From Trebouxia sp. TZW2008 (taxonomy: Eukaryota; Chlorophyta; Trebouxiophyceae; Trebouxiales; Trebouxiaceae), in contig BDIU01000155.1 of NCBI GenBank assembly GCA_002118135.1, positions 1 through 64,000 on the forward strand: DNA of 64,000 nucleotides. Reading direction: 5' to 3'. Made by a program: the position numbers and the translations under genes. Positions 10,701 through 22,370 of the stretch are shown one piece after another. The stretch's first letter is position 1. Every line of letters starts with the position of its first letter. The notes under the pieces were generated by a model. It saw only the letters and a program-made list of their open reading frames with translations, searched no databases and was not told the origin of the DNA.

Positions 10701-13700
10701 CATCAAGCCACACAGGGTGTGTCCTTGACGCTTGCACACACTGGTGCACTTGGATGTTGTGGAACATGCAGCAAAACATGTTCTGCACAGAGCGTGCAAT
10801 CTTCTGTGAATGCATGACAGACGGTTAGACGAGCAAAAGACATGCCTATACAGCGTCAGCAGGAGTGTGAGCAAGAGAAGTAAGAAATCTGCCAACATTA
10901 AGGATATCGAGAGTGCCAGAAAATCAGCATGCCAACAACAGTTCTGCAGTCGTTAAGCACAGATGCTGTGTGAAACAATTCCAGCACTGTCCAAGATGGA
11001 AACCCACCTGGCCAGCAACTTTCAGCAGCAGCGTTCCGGCTGGTCAGGGCTGCATGCAGGCGTTGCTGAGCCTTTTGAAGACGGGCCCTAGCCACTGTAG
11101 CTGCATAGTAGGGCACTTCAGCTGTCAGCTCCAGAATATGAACAGTCAGCACATCCAGAGCTGCCATGGGAATGGGACAAGCGCCTGCCAAGTTGGCAAA
11201 GTGCTGCACTAGTATGCCATAAAAGACCTGCGGGACAGTGTCAATCATTGTTGCATGCACTATGAGAGTGGCTTGTTTGGAATTGGCATACGCGCTTGGC
11301 AGATCAAGAGACAGTTGACTATTAACAAGCTGTCTCAAGCCAACTCATCTTCTTTGTAACCAGCGTGTATTGTAAGATGCATAACAAGAACTGGGATCAT
11401 GAAGAAATATGCAGTAATTGACTTTCTGCATGAGCAACAATTGTCACAAATCAGCTGGAATTAAATCAGCTGGAAGTCAAAGTGTATTGCTTCAGGCAGG
11501 TCTGCATTTGCCGACAACCAAACGCAGCGCCTTGCTAAAATCATGAGGAACAAGTGTAGACAATTCAGACACCTGATTGCCACTACAGTAAATTCTCTTT
11601 GTAAGGTCACTTGATGTAAGGACCTTGTGGCTGCAAGCAAAGCACAAGTGGTTCTCAATTGCTGCATTCTGAAAGCATCAGTCACTTCGAGGAAGGACAA
11701 TGTGACATAAGAACATTTTATTGGTAAATAAAGCTGTCATTACAAGGAGCCACTGTAGAAGCAACAAGTGTAGGGAGCAGGCAGAGATGGCCAAGGCCTG
11801 TTGGTGACTCGATCTGAACAGCTGTTGACTGGCATGCCAAAGGGGCTTGCCTGCAGCTTTCGCCTGTTATCAGTGGCCAGAGAGATTGCATTGCACGCCC
11901 TGATGCGCTGTACAATCAAACCTAGCTTGACTAGGCTCTGCTGTGCTGCTAGCTTGGCAAAGTCAACATAGCTAGCAGGCGCGGCAATGGTGAAGGGGAT
12001 GTCATCTGTGTCCTGTGCAGCAGACCCTGGAGCAATGTGTGCATGACCGCTACTCTGAGCCATGGCATTTGCCTTCTGCCTGTCACTGCGTTGCTGCTCT
12101 GCTTGTGCTGCTGAGCCTTGTCCATCTGCTTCAGCAGCGTCTGCTTGCTCTTCCTCTTCCTCTTCCGGCTCTTCTGCTGAGCCAGACTCCTCTTCCTCCT
12201 CAGAAGCAGAAACAGCTGACTCTGGTTCTGCACTGTCATCGTTTGATTCAGATTCCTCATCAGCTTGGCTATCGACCATGATGCTGCTGCTGTCACTGTC
12301 TTCCTCTTCATCCTCCTCTTCTGCTTCTTCTGAAGGGTTTTCCTCTGTTTGATTTAGCTGTTCTTCTTCCTCCTGTGATGACTGTTTCTCCTGGTCTGCC
12401 TCTTCGTCTTCCTCTTCTGCATCTTCATCTTCTGCAGGCTCCTCTTCACTTTTGTTGTGCTTCTTCTTCTTGCCGCATGCAGCTGTGCCGTATTTCTCCA
12501 GAAGTTGGGCAGCAGCTGCCCTGAAGCTCTGCTGAAGGGGGTGGTCGCCAGCTGCTCTGGCTGCCTGGCGGGCTTCCAAAGAAGCTTTCAGAAGCTTAGC
12601 CCCTTCTTCTTCATCACCAGACTCTGAAGCACTGCCTGACTGACTGTCCTCTTCTTCTTCATCTGAGCCATCTTCACTGTCACTCTCCTCACTGCCCAAA
12701 GGGTCATCAGCATTGATTTCATCCTTAGCAGCTGCAGCAGTCAAGTCAAATGGTATCAAATTATTGCAGCCTCCAAACCTGTACTATCTTGCAAATCTAC
12801 CAGCTGTGCAAGCTTATAGCTGTCTGTGACATTGCAATGCCTGCTTGACAAAGTCTTGAGAGAGAGAGAGAGATTACAAGCTTTGGCCAGCCAACAAGTC
12901 TGATCGCTTAAGGCATTCGCAACACACACAAGGTGTGTGCACTACACACTTGCATAAGGGTCACAACTTGAGCCCCATGCGACCTCGCAAAAAGCAGAAG
13001 CTTGACACTGGCTGGCATGCTGTTATCACAGTCATGCAGTGCGTCTGCAGCTGATCTCTGCACAAGCTTGACTGCTTGACAGCATACATACATTAGACCA
13101 GAAGACTGATGCACCGTGTCCTGTTTGTCATGACTGAGCAGGAGCTTCAGGGTTTGTGCCATCTGGTCTGAAATGCAATGCCACTATTGCTCCGCAATGG
13201 TGTGTACATGCAAGACCTGCTGTTGTGATCAGCACGCAAAGTTGCAACAATAGCGTGATGTGCAGTATGAGTAAATTGTCTGCCTCACAACCGAGCACAA
13301 CGATGCCAACTTGCAGAAGGTGCAGCGTGCAAAATGTGCTGGAAGTTCAAGACACTACGTAATTTCAGAACGCAGTGCCACCTTGAGCTTCCCTCTTCCT
13401 GCGTTTGACTCGTCTGGCGGCAAAGCCGCCTTGGCCAGGAAGCCCATCTTCTTCTTCAGAAGGGCTGTCGCCCTCCCCCAGGTCATCTCCAGAGGGCCCC
13501 CTCAGCCTCTTTAAACGCTGCGCTTCCAGGCGTTCCAATCGCTGCTGCTCTGCTGCAGCCAAGTCCTCTGCACTTTTGGTCTTTTCTCCTGCCTGCATAT
13601 AGGAAGGTCACACGTATGTCCACCTGAAGGCAGCTTCAGATTGACAGGCAAGCCACTACAGCTGCTGTTTGTTATCTGTAAATTGCAAGATTCTGTGTCT

Positions 13701-16700
13701 CCAGCCAAGCCAGGCGCTGCTGCTATGCTGCAGCAAAAGCTTCTGCTGTTTCCTCCCCTGCCTGCACACACAAGCCACAATTCCACGAGACAGACAGGCA
13801 AGCCACTGCAATGAACGTTGCACATTGCTGTGTCTGCCACAGAATGGCAGCAGGAGCGCAATCAACAAGTCGACGTCTCCTGACTCTGATTCAGCATGCA
13901 CCGAACAAGTCATGGCAGCTGGCTGAAGGCTGCCGACTGTTCAGCAGATGGAACACTCAGCTGGGCTTTGGTATCAAACATGAGGTCACATATCACGGTG
14001 CCCAAATCAATGCCATTCAGCAAGAACACATGCGGTATTCTGATAAACTCATCCGCCATGATGTCAGAGGCAGCGCCATTTGAGCAGGAGATGCCTTATG
14101 TGCCTGAGCTTAAGAGTCAGACACAGACTCATGCCTCAAAATGTCAGAGACAGCTCCATTTCAGCATACATTGCACAGGTGTCTCGGAGCCAGGGATGAA
14201 CTGACGTCTCATGATGTCAGAGGAGCGTCGTCAGGGTCATTCCCCTTACCCTTGGGGGTTTTGACCTTCTCTTCTTTGGAGCTTGAGTGCACAATGCACC
14301 AGACAAGACAAAACAGCTTGGTGAAGGCTGCAAACATTTCAACCAGATGCTGTGGCAGATAACACGTTCTACCATACGCGCAAGGTGCATGTGGCACAAG
14401 TCCAGTTCTCGATTGCCGATCAGATGCAACCACATGCACACCTGAGCCTTGGAGTCAAACACGAGCTCCTGCCTCCTGATGTCAAAGGCAGCGCCGTCAG
14501 GGTCATCCCCCTTGCCCTTGGGGGGTTTGCGCCTCCCAAAATCAAAGCTTTAGTGCACAATGCAGCAAACAAGACAATGAAATCTTCTTGAGTCCGCAAA
14601 CAATTCACCAAGATGCAAGACACTGCGTGGCAAGACACTGCGTGGCAAGACACTGCGTGGCAAGACACTGCGTGGCAAGACACTGCGTGGCAAGACACTG
14701 CGTGGCAAGACACTGCGTGGCAAGACAGCACTTAGGCCATATAGACCTGGCACTTGTGCCAGAAAGGTTGTGTCGCCAAGATGACACACCTGAGCCTTTG
14801 AGTCAAACACGAGCTCTCGCCTCATGATATCAAAGGCAGCGCCATCAGGGTCATCCCCTTTGCCTTTGGGGGGTTTGGCCTTCTCCCCCTTGGGCCGCAC
14901 CATTCCTGCCATTAGTCTGCCCTCCATGAGTGCCTTGAACTGATTGTCCAGGGCTTCTGTCTCATTCAGGTCTTCCTCCCGCTGATGCTGCTTCTCGGCC
15001 TTGTACTTCTTGCTTTTGGCCATCACCTCCTCCATGACCTGCAACACAGGGTTTTGTCGCAACAGCTGTGTCGCGGCATTTGTTATTGTAATCTTATCAA
15101 GGCTTCGCAGTCCATGCTTTTGGATATGACCTCCTCCATGACCTGCATTACAGACGCTTCTTGCACCTGCCGTGTCATGGCATTTGTGATTGGAATCTTA
15201 CCAAGGCTTTGTGCTCCTGGCTTTTGAATATGAACTCCTGCCTCACCTGTAGCAAAGGCACTTGTTGCAACAGCAGTGTCACGGCATTTGTTATTGGAAT
15301 CTTATCAAGGCTTCGTACTCCTTGCTTTTGTCACATGAATCCCTGCCTGACCTGTAGCAGAGGCACTTGTTGCAACAGCCGTGTCATGGCATTTGTGATT
15401 AGGGGCTCATCAAGGCTTCGTACTTCTTGCTCTTGGCAATGATCTCCTGCATAACCTGCACTACAGGAACTTGTTGCAGGCCAACATTACTGTCATTGTC
15501 ATTGGCAATGGAATCTCATCAAGCCTTTAGACTTCTTGCTCTTGGCCATCACCTCTTCCATGACCTGCATTACAGGCACTTGTTGCAGGCCAACAGCACC
15601 GTCGCTGTGCTTGGCAATCAAGTCTCAACAAGGCTTTGTACTTATTACTTTTGGCCATGACCTCCTCCAGGATCTGTATCACAGGCGCTTCTTGCAGCAC
15701 CAGCACTGTCATTGCGAGTGGCAATGGAATTCCATCAAGGCTTTGTACTCCTGCCTCTTGGCCATAACCTCTTCCATGACCTGCATGTCCAGGAAAGATC
15801 TTTGTACTTTCCAGGGGGAGAGGAGGAGGGGGCGGAAGCGTCTGGGAAAGAACTACCTTATAACAATCGATTTGGAAGACCCACTGTGTCATAAACGGCA
15901 GCTGGTGTCTCAAGAGACTGTTTGATACATGAAACTGGTGACAAAGTTGATGCAGGCCAACAGCATTGCCATTGTGATTGGCAACGGAATCTCATCAAGG
16001 CTTTGTACTTGTTGCTCTTGACCATGACTTCCTCCATGACCTGCAGGTCCAGGAATGGAAATTGATGCAGGCCTTCAATGGCGCTGTAACGCGCTACTCA
16101 TGACCTGACAGGCTACACATACTAGCACAGGTGCCATGTATGGCTTAGCATTGTCATTCTGGCAGTGAAGTTCCTGAGTGCAATGTTGCTATGCAGCAAA
16201 CTGGACAAGCAGGCTAGCAGATCACTCATTGGTTCTCCTGATTCACCTCTGCAAGCAGTGATCCCCAAGACAACTCAGCAACAGGCCAATACACAGCTTA
16301 GCAGCGTCCAACAGCTGTCAATGCCCATGATCCGATTCAGGATATGCACAGCGGCCAGTGAGCTTTACAAGTTGCATGCAAGAGCAGCAACAAGTTCGCC
16401 CTACTGATTTGACCCAAGCACTGCAGCTGACCAGCTCTGATGATCAAGCAAGCGTAAGCAATAGTCAGCAAGGTCAAGTCACCTCCTTCTTGCTTCTGTG
16501 CCTGTCAGGGTCTGCATCAGCATCTGCACGGTTGCTCTTCTTCTCCAGCAGCCCGCCACCAAAGTTGAAGTGCTCTGTGAACTCTTGGTTGAGGTGATCA
16601 TCAGCGTCATGATCCTGAAAGAACAGTCCCTGCATGCAGCACATGTGCTGTTCAAAGATGCAAGCTGTTTGTTTGCTGTGAGCGAGCTTCACCATCTATG

Positions 16701-18248
16701 ATTGTTTCACCAGCAAAGCTTAAGAGTTTGTCAGATGGTGTGTGTAGCCTCATCGGTTTGCACGCATTGTGACACTAGACCTGTGACACTAGACCTGTGA
16801 CACTAGACCGGATCAAGGTCCAAGTTGACTTTCACAGGGACAGACGTCAGCAACGCGGTGTACATTGCAATCAGCAGCAATTGCTCAGGAATGTGGATTG
16901 AAACTCAGGATGGTCATGCAGCTAAGGACTAACAGCACAGAAGCAATATGACTCTTCTTGCTGACAATGCTGCTTGCAGACTTGCGAACAGGAGCAGCTT
17001 GCCATGCTGGTAAGTCTCCCTTCACACAAACTGGTGAGTCTCCCTTGACACAAACTGGTGAGTGTCCCTCAACACAAACTGGTCAGTCTCCCTTAACACA
17101 CACTGGTGAGTCTCCCTTGACATAAGCTAGTGAGTCTCCCTTGACACAAGCTGGTGAGTCTCCCTTAACACACACTAGTGAGTCTCCCTGAAACACAAAC
17201 TGGAAGCCAATTGACAGCATATGTCAGTGTTACCTCATGCATGTCAGCAGCACCCAGACTGCGACCCATGTGGGTCAACAGATCTTCTTGACCTTCCTGA
17301 TCATCGTTCAGCGCAAACTTATCACCTGCAGAGGCATGCAGCTTGATGCCATCATACACAGCATACTCTAGTTGTGCTCCAACCCATGAGCCATGCAGAT
17401 TGATGCTCTGATACAACAGCACACTCTTGCTTGTGTCTGCAGCCATCAGACATGCAGGTTGATGCCCTGACAACCAGCACACTCTTGTTTGTGTCTGCAG
17501 GCATCAGACATGTAGTTCACATCCTGACACACAGCAAACTCTTGCATATTGTGTCCGCAGCCAGAAGCGATGCACAAGCATGCTCTTCTACATAGGATAG
17601 CTTCTGTGCATGTTGTATGCATCTGCTGCTGCTGCACAATCAGGTTGCTGGATCCAGCTGATGTCTCAATGCTTAGGGAAAATGGGCTGCTGAAACCGTA
17701 TGCCAGCTGAAGAATGCAAGGACTGACCGCCAAACTCTTTCATGCGCTGCTTTTGGAACCTAGCTATGGCCTTCTCTTCAGCGGTGAGGGTATCATCGTC
17801 CTCTCCAAAGCGCCGGTCCACAAACGCATTTGCCTTGCGCAACTGCTTGTACTCTACTAGCAAAGTCTTCTTGCGCTGCATCAAGCATTAGGCGCCCATT
17901 CCAGCAAGTATCTCATTTTGCCAGTCATCATACTCCAGAGGCTAAAACAGGCTGAACTTGCGCAGCGAGTCACAATAAACTACAGCACTGTGCAAGGCAG
18001 AGAGGCATAGCATCAGCATGACCCGTCTGATGTGGCATTGCGATTGCAGCGATGCGCGGTTGACGGCAGGCAAATACCTTGTCTACTGCATCATGCACTG
18101 ACTGGCCATGCTTGCGCTCTCCTTTGACCTTTTTGCCGAGGATGTCAAACTTCTTCCTGTTGTACAGCCTCTCGAAGGGGTTTGGTTTCGCATCCTGTGC
18201 AGGGGTTCGAGCGCGAGACCCTTGCGCCTTCGGCTTCTGCTTCGCCAT
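7800..18248 (-). CDS. NOP14: NOP14, nucleolar protein 14 (small-subunit processome)
   Basis: Nop14 is a nucleolar component of the 90S/SSU processome needed for 18S rRNA maturation and 40S export. Twelve exons join in frame into 1,021 aa: 18078-18248, 17728-17875, 17234-17325, 16483-16614, 14790-15038, 13382-13592, 11851-12731, 11008-11227, 10516-10662, 9391-9782, 8512-8687, 7800-8046. Family landmarks, in order: MAKxKPK start with NPFERLYNRKKFDILGKK; FVDRRFGEDDDTLTAEEKA; FALNDDQE; FGGGLLEKK; PDGAAFDIMRRELVFDSKAQ; LAAAEQQRLERLEAQRLKRL; a very acidic Glu/Asp/Ser tract in exon 7; FTIAAPASYVDFAKL; LLLSSLALHMA; and the basic C-terminus KEKRGAMRELRKDA. An upstream in-frame ATG exists near 18392, but the family begins at MAK, so 18248 is preferred. 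Intron 7 uses a GC donor (11850-11849). Introns 4, 5, 9 and 10 contain partial exon copies. Acceptors and phases were checked by hand. Confidence 0.95.
8740..9010 (-). pseudogene. Degenerate copies of NOP14 exon 11 start (intron 10)
   Basis: Exon 11 begins DVASLANQLHGKISSQSQDC (from 8687). Upstream in the intron the minus strand reads VPSLVDQLHGRISSHSQDC near 8906-8840 and DVASLVEQLQ near 8789-8750, with a third decayed trace near 9006. All carry the 5' part of the exon behind a CAG-like acceptor; none continues into the second half (RKAAARLADVRQYNPQFEEE). The nearest copy is interrupted shortly after its start. Confidence 0.7.
10305..10456 (-). pseudogene. Second copy of NOP14 exon 9, acceptor lost
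   Basis: This segment repeats exon 9 (10516-10662) almost exactly, reading LKLWATVFPISDKRRPVTTP against LKLWATVFPVSDKRHPVTTP, and keeps the donor GCTGTTG|GTGAG in the same phase. Its beginning lacks the GCACAG acceptor present before exon 9; CCCTTACATGTGG stands there instead. Exon 9 joins directly to exon 10 (9782) in frame and matches the family across the junction (DAAV then GLLLSSLAL), so the copy is not needed. Use as a mutually exclusive exon cannot be excluded but would need another acceptor. Confidence 0.8.
13670..13770 (-). pseudogene. Decayed copy of NOP14 exon 6 start (intron 5)
   Basis: On the minus strand, after a TGTGTGCAG acceptor-like site, the sequence GCAGGGGAGGAAACAGCAGA and what follows (translating near AGEETAEAFAAA) resembles the start of exon 6 (AGEKTKSAEDLAAAEQQRLE). 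It loses similarity quickly. Weaker than the other copies. Confidence 0.45.
13965..14530 (-). pseudogene. Four decaying copies of NOP14 exon 5 end (intron 5)
   Basis: Exon 5 ends PDGAAFDIMRRELVFDSKAQ before its donor at 14789. Downstream in intron 5 the same end recurs. The copy at 14440-14530 is nearly intact (PDGAAFDIRRQELVFDSKAQ plus donor GTGTGC). The one at 14200-14285 has PKGKGNDPDDAP and then a stop. The one near 14095-14170 has DILRHESVSDS, a stop and AQ. The one at 13975-14085 has ASDIMADEFI and later LMFDTKAQ. Decay increases with distance from the parent exon. Confidence 0.75.
14616..14728. repeat. 15-bp minisatellite, about 7 copies
   Basis: Perfect tandem copies of CACTGCGTGGCAAGA, starting at 14621 and every 15 bases to 14711, with a partial unit after. 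It lies in NOP14 intron 5 between exon 5 and its first downstream copy. Perfect identity between units indicates recent expansion. Confidence 0.97.
15142..16040 (-). repeat. Tandem array of NOP14 exon 5 starts in intron 4, mostly 104-109 bp period
   Basis: True exon 5 starts at 15038 with VMEEVMAKSKKYKAEKQ. Copies of its first ~40 nt, each behind an acceptor-like CAG, start at 15142, 15246, 15351, 15455, 15564, 15673, 15780 and, after a gap, 16040. Readings include VMEEVISKS, VMQEIIAKSKKYEA, VMEEVMAKSKKSK, ILEEVMAKSNKYKA, VMEEVMAKRQEYKA and VMEEVMVKSNKYKA. The ~65 bp between copies is also repeated (around GGAATCTTATCAAGGCTT on the plus strand). Only the copy at 15038 runs on into the rest of exon 5 and a donor. 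Confidence 0.9.
16781..16810. repeat. Short 15-bp repeat, 3 copies
   Basis: Three tandem copies of a unit close to CTGTGACACTAGACC lie in NOP14 intron 3. Simple slippage product with no coding content. Confidence 0.8.
17007..17203. repeat. 24-bp minisatellite, about 8 copies
   Basis: Diverged tandem copies of CTGGTGAGTCTCCCTTGACA plus CAAA occupy NOP14 intron 3. Read on the plus strand each unit holds GGTGAGT, a strong splice-donor consensus, but NOP14 is transcribed from the other strand, so this is probably incidental. Confidence 0.9.
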
Positions 18249-18680
18249 GGTCAGCGACCGTCGATACAGGACCGGGACTGCGGAAAGCTGCCAAAGCACA
18301 CTGGCCGGCAGGAGGGCAATCGTTGGAAAAGCTAGGGCGCTTGAAAGAGGGCGCCTGAGATCGACCTGTGGCTCCGCGCGCAGGTTAGTCATACATCAAA
18401 TCACATGGGCTTAGTGAGCGTTTAAGCTAGCCGGCTTGCAGCTTTGGACAGTGTATTACAATTACGCGAGCAGCTGCACACTGGACGTCGGCAACCGTCG
18501 TTCTAAATACCTATTGCTGTACGCTTGAATTTTGACACCGCGTGCGCTACGTTTTGCTTGTCGCTCGCGCTCACATCCTGTTCAACGACAACGTTTCTGC
18601 AGTACACCTGTACAGCTTTCAGTGTTGAGCGTGAACCAGACGCGGCTACAGCTGCGCGTAACCCCTGCACCGTCGCTCCT
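18249..18680. promoter_or_regulatory. Divergent CpG-rich promoter of NOP14 and the membrane-protein gene
   Basis: The two start codons (18248 minus, 18681 plus) are 432 bases apart. The interval is markedly richer in CG dinucleotides than the surrounding introns (for example ACGTCGGCAACCGTCG near 18485 and CTTGTCGCTCGCGCTCA near 18557). This fits a shared bidirectional promoter. No TATA box or other specific site was recognised. Confidence 0.6.
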
Positions 18681-20783
18681 ATGCGGCACCTTGTGCAAAT
18701 TGTACCACAGCATATACCGGAACCGCTACATTCGGTGCGTCAAGGCCGTCTTAGTCAGCACTACAGCGGGTGCCGAGTTGCTTGCTGCAACCAACGCGAC
18801 ATACTGTGGCGCAGGAGTTGGCTTTGCAGGGCGCATACACGCCGTATGGCACTTCATTGGCGGCAGCGATTGTCGCATGCGTTCTTTACTTCCTATTCTT
18901 CTGTGGTGCCACAGCTAACTTGCTCTACACCAAATACCCTTTCTATGATGTCCTGATGATCTCCACAGCGTGTGAGGATTCTTGCCTAGTCAGCTTCACA
19001 GCACCCATCATGTTTGAGATGTGTGCATGTCCCCGCCATTCTGTACACATCATGTAATGCTTTCTGCTCAACAGCACACAGCATATGGGCCAGGTGATCA
19101 CACACCGTCTATTCTGAATGCTTCATACAGCATGTCAATTGTCCTATGTGTGAACCCGTGTGCTGTGTCCACAATGCTGCGTTGCATGCATGCAGCTTAT
19201 TGACACTGTTCTTGTCGCCCTGCAGTCAGAACTGCTGCTTTTGGCGTCAGAGCAGCTTACCTTGTCAAATACAGGCCAGCACTTGTGGGCACATGGTTGG
19301 CTTTCAACAATGCAGGCTTTGGCGCCAATTTAGCAACTCTCTGCCTTGCTCTTGGGACATGGTAAGATGCTGTGCTGCTGCTCAACGTGCAGCAACCTTT
19401 CCCTTTGAGGCGCGCCCTCAGCAATCTCTATTTTGACAGGCCTTGGCATCAAGTTTCTGTCAGATTGACCCATTGCTGCAGATGTTTTGCTGAGAGTGTG
19501 CATGCCTGTGCAGGGTGAACAAGGTTGGCCCCCTGTACTACGGGAAGCTTGAGCAGAAGCTGTACACACTTTGGGCATATGTGCTGGTCTTGAGTGTTAT
19601 TGTCTTTGGTGAGCAGCGCTGCTGCCTCTACAGCTTGCTTTATTATGGAGGACTGTGTTGTTGCTGTGCCGCTGCTGTGTTGTTGCTGATTTGGCGGTGC
19701 ATTCTGCAGGCCCAATATGTGGTGTCATTGCTGCTGGCATGGAATACGGCGGCTACAGAACAGGCGTCTCATACTACGGCGAAAGGCTCAGATATGCTGC
19801 AACCTATGTAAGTATCAATCATGCTTTCACTGCCTGCTGCCAGGTCACTTTTGCATCGTCTGTGCAACTTCTGCATGACCTGATGCAGATTCCGTATAAA
19901 TTGTGCACCAGTGCCAGGTCGTATGCTCATTGGCTGTTCCCAGTGCAGGGGCTATTGGCCGTCACTGTGGGGATGCTGATGTTGTCAGCGAGACATATGC
20001 TGGCTGCATTCGTAACACATAGCAGTAAGTCTCAGCGAATGGGCCCAACAGAAGAAGAGCCTGGCCGACAGCCAAGACTGGTAAGCCAATGTCTGGTGTT
20101 GACTCCGTCATATTCATTCACTGTCATAGTGACCTGATAGTCATTCATTCAGACAATGTCATAGTAAACCCAAGACAGGTCTGTTTCATAGAACAGCCAA
20201 GCCTAGTTCACACTCTCCTCAGTGCATGCTGGTACCTGCCTAATGTGCCAACTCACTGATTAGGCATTGACTCCAGAATCTGTTGCTGCGTGCTTTTGGC
20301 TTCGCCTGCTGACGTTTTCAGGGCGTCAGGGTTATCATTCAGGGCGTCAGTCTGAAGCTTACTGCCGTTTTCATGCCAAAAACACAGCTGAGCTGAGATG
20401 GCAGGGCCTAATAGCATATTCTGACATTGCTGCAGGTGGCTATGTTCTTTGTGTGCGGCATCTTTCTGGTGGTGAGGGGTGCCGCTGGTTGTGTTGCAAT
20501 CTACCTACCAGAGAAGTACATGAAGATATGGGTGGAGGACAAGTACTTTTACCCACTGGACACGCTGCCAGAGTACGTTGTGCTTGTGATACTGTGCTGG
20601 CCAGCTTTCCTGGCAAGAATGGCACAGTCGTTTCCAAACTCCTTATTAGTTCAGAAGCATGGCAAGAAAGGCGCCGAAAAGGCAAAAGAGGACAAAAATA
20701 ATGACAGAAGTAGCAATCAGCATATAGACAGTGTGCCTAACGGCGCGCACAATTCACCGGGCTTGACAGGAGAAGAAAGTTAA
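18681..20783 (+). CDS. Multipass membrane protein, possibly THH1/TOM1-like
   Basis: Seven exons join in frame to 334 aa: 18681-18734, 18830-18971, 19226-19361, 19514-19608, 19710-19807, 19949-20080, 20436-20783 (stop TAA). Exon 1 is inferred from phase and splice sites; from exon 2 on the reading is clear. About seven hydrophobic segments are visible: SLAAAIVACVLYFLFFCG, a pair around LVGTWLAFNNAGFG and LATLCLALGTW, WAYVLVLSVIVFG, LLAVTVGMLMLSA, VAMFFVCGIFLVVRG and YVVLVILCWPAFLA. The tail is hydrophilic, lysine-rich and presumably cytosolic. The arrangement of seven helices, GVRA after the second segment and the last two helices separated by a loop resemble the plant THH1/TOM1/TOM3 (DUF1084) family, but identity is low and the assignment is tentative. 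Unlike its neighbours it shows no exon-fragment copies in its introns. Confidence 0.75.
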
Positions 20784-22370
20784 GTTGAGATTTGTGGTGG
20801 TCTACAGTTTTGGCAATATGTCGCCACACGCTCTGTCAGATGCAATAGCAGTCGATTGCATTTCAGTAAAATGTGATAGGGCATTTTCTTTGTCAGTGTA
20901 CAGCCCATTGCGTTGTGTGGGTAGATTCAGGAGTGCTAGCACATGATCGTTGTGCTGTTGTCTGTGTCTCAGTACATGGTGGGGCAGTCGTGTCATTCAT
21001 GAAAGGTGTTGAAAAAAATTACCTTCAGCCAAAACTTGCATTTTCCAGCAGCTGCTTGCTGAGTGACTGTCAAGCAATCTTTGCGTTTGTCTGACTTCTG
21101 CTGTTCATGTTTCACTGTTAATGCCCTTCAGCTTATTTTGAGGTGCTGTTCTGCTCGTAACCACGTTTTGGGAGGCATCATTGTCAGAGATTGCTGCACA
21201 ATGCACTGAATGTGTGTGCAATACACTCATGAGCATGGAAGGTCGCACATAAGGCTTGTGTGTATGTATGGAAATCTTGCAGAAAAGAGCAAAGCATGTG
21301 CAGCTGTGATACACCTATTGTTCTGTTGGTATGAGGACCAAAATCCGTCGCTCACCTCAGCACAATCAATACTCACCAGGACCAGAGCAGACCTTAACAC
21401 CCAAGCAAACCCATACATGCTGCTACACATTCCAGAGACTACACAGTGGATCAAAATGTTTATTCACCTTGTACAAAAGCAGTCAGTAAGGAAACACAAA
21501 AAGACAGTAGTCAGGCATCTAATCTGAGTCCTCACTGGTCCAATACCTACGCCGTCAACTCATATACTTACACCAAATGTACCAGCTATTGCCTACAATC
21601 TGCATAAAGCTCAGTATGAAAGCACACAAGCTGAAAGAGCGTACGCAACAAAAACAGGTCAGCACAGTTGCCTGTAGCAACCACCTGAAATACCAATACC
21701 CATGGAATTGATGCCGACACAGTCCAAAGACAGTGCATGGCTAAAAAAAGAAGAAAGAACTCCCCTGATGCTCAGCACTTGCCACAGCAACATGCAGAGG
21801 GGAGTGCAGCAAAGCAGTCTAAACCCCAAAAAGTGCAGTTCTGGGTCAAAATCTAGGAGAGCCATGCAGAGCTACCATGCCTCTGAATTGGCACATGCTG
21901 GTTCTGTCGCTCAGCATGCGCATGCAGGGCATGGAAGTAAATCTATCGATCAATGCTGTATGCTGTTTGCCCAGTGACAGTCAACATCTGTGTATAGTCT
22001 TGCCTTTCCCCCCTAACCAGGCTTGTCCAGACAAAAAGAAGCTGCTTGCTTCAGCAGCTTAGCGTCAGGCTGCCTTTGACAAGCTGATGATTGTACTTGT
22101 CCGAAGAAAACTCTGTGATTACTATCTTGATACTTCATTGGCACACTCACATCTTGCCACTGCTACTTGACATCAAGCGAAGGGTTCTGTGTGGACGCCT
22201 TCCTGCACATGCATATGGACACTGCGACCATGAACAGGCTCTGTGTAGATGCAGGGTGTTTAGGTGCTGGCAAGAAAGCCTGCAGTTGACGTGTGTCTAA
22301 CAGTGTGCAATCAAGCTTTTGCACAGCGTTCAAAAGGGATTCACCCAGTGAGAGGGCACACAAGCTTGAT
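20784..22370. other. Gene-free stretch
   Basis: I see no supportable coding exon here. Frames are short, lack family similarity and have no coherent splice pattern. It should contain the 3' UTR of the membrane-protein gene and possibly the 3' end of the minus-strand gene at 22371-23670. Composition is CpG-poor. Confidence 0.5.

Noticed and set aside
12015..12352. Leu/Ser-rich open frames on the plus strand
   Set aside because: They are the antisense of the acidic Glu/Asp tract in NOP14 exon 7.
15038..16060. CRISPR-like array because of regular ~105-bp spacing
   Set aside because: The repeated part is an exon start with acceptor, the spacers are themselves repeated, and the host is a eukaryotic gene. 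This is tandem duplication, not CRISPR.
17007..17203. Array of splice donors (GGTGAGT) as a regulatory element
   Set aside because: They are on the strand opposite to NOP14 transcription and are simply part of a 24-bp minisatellite.
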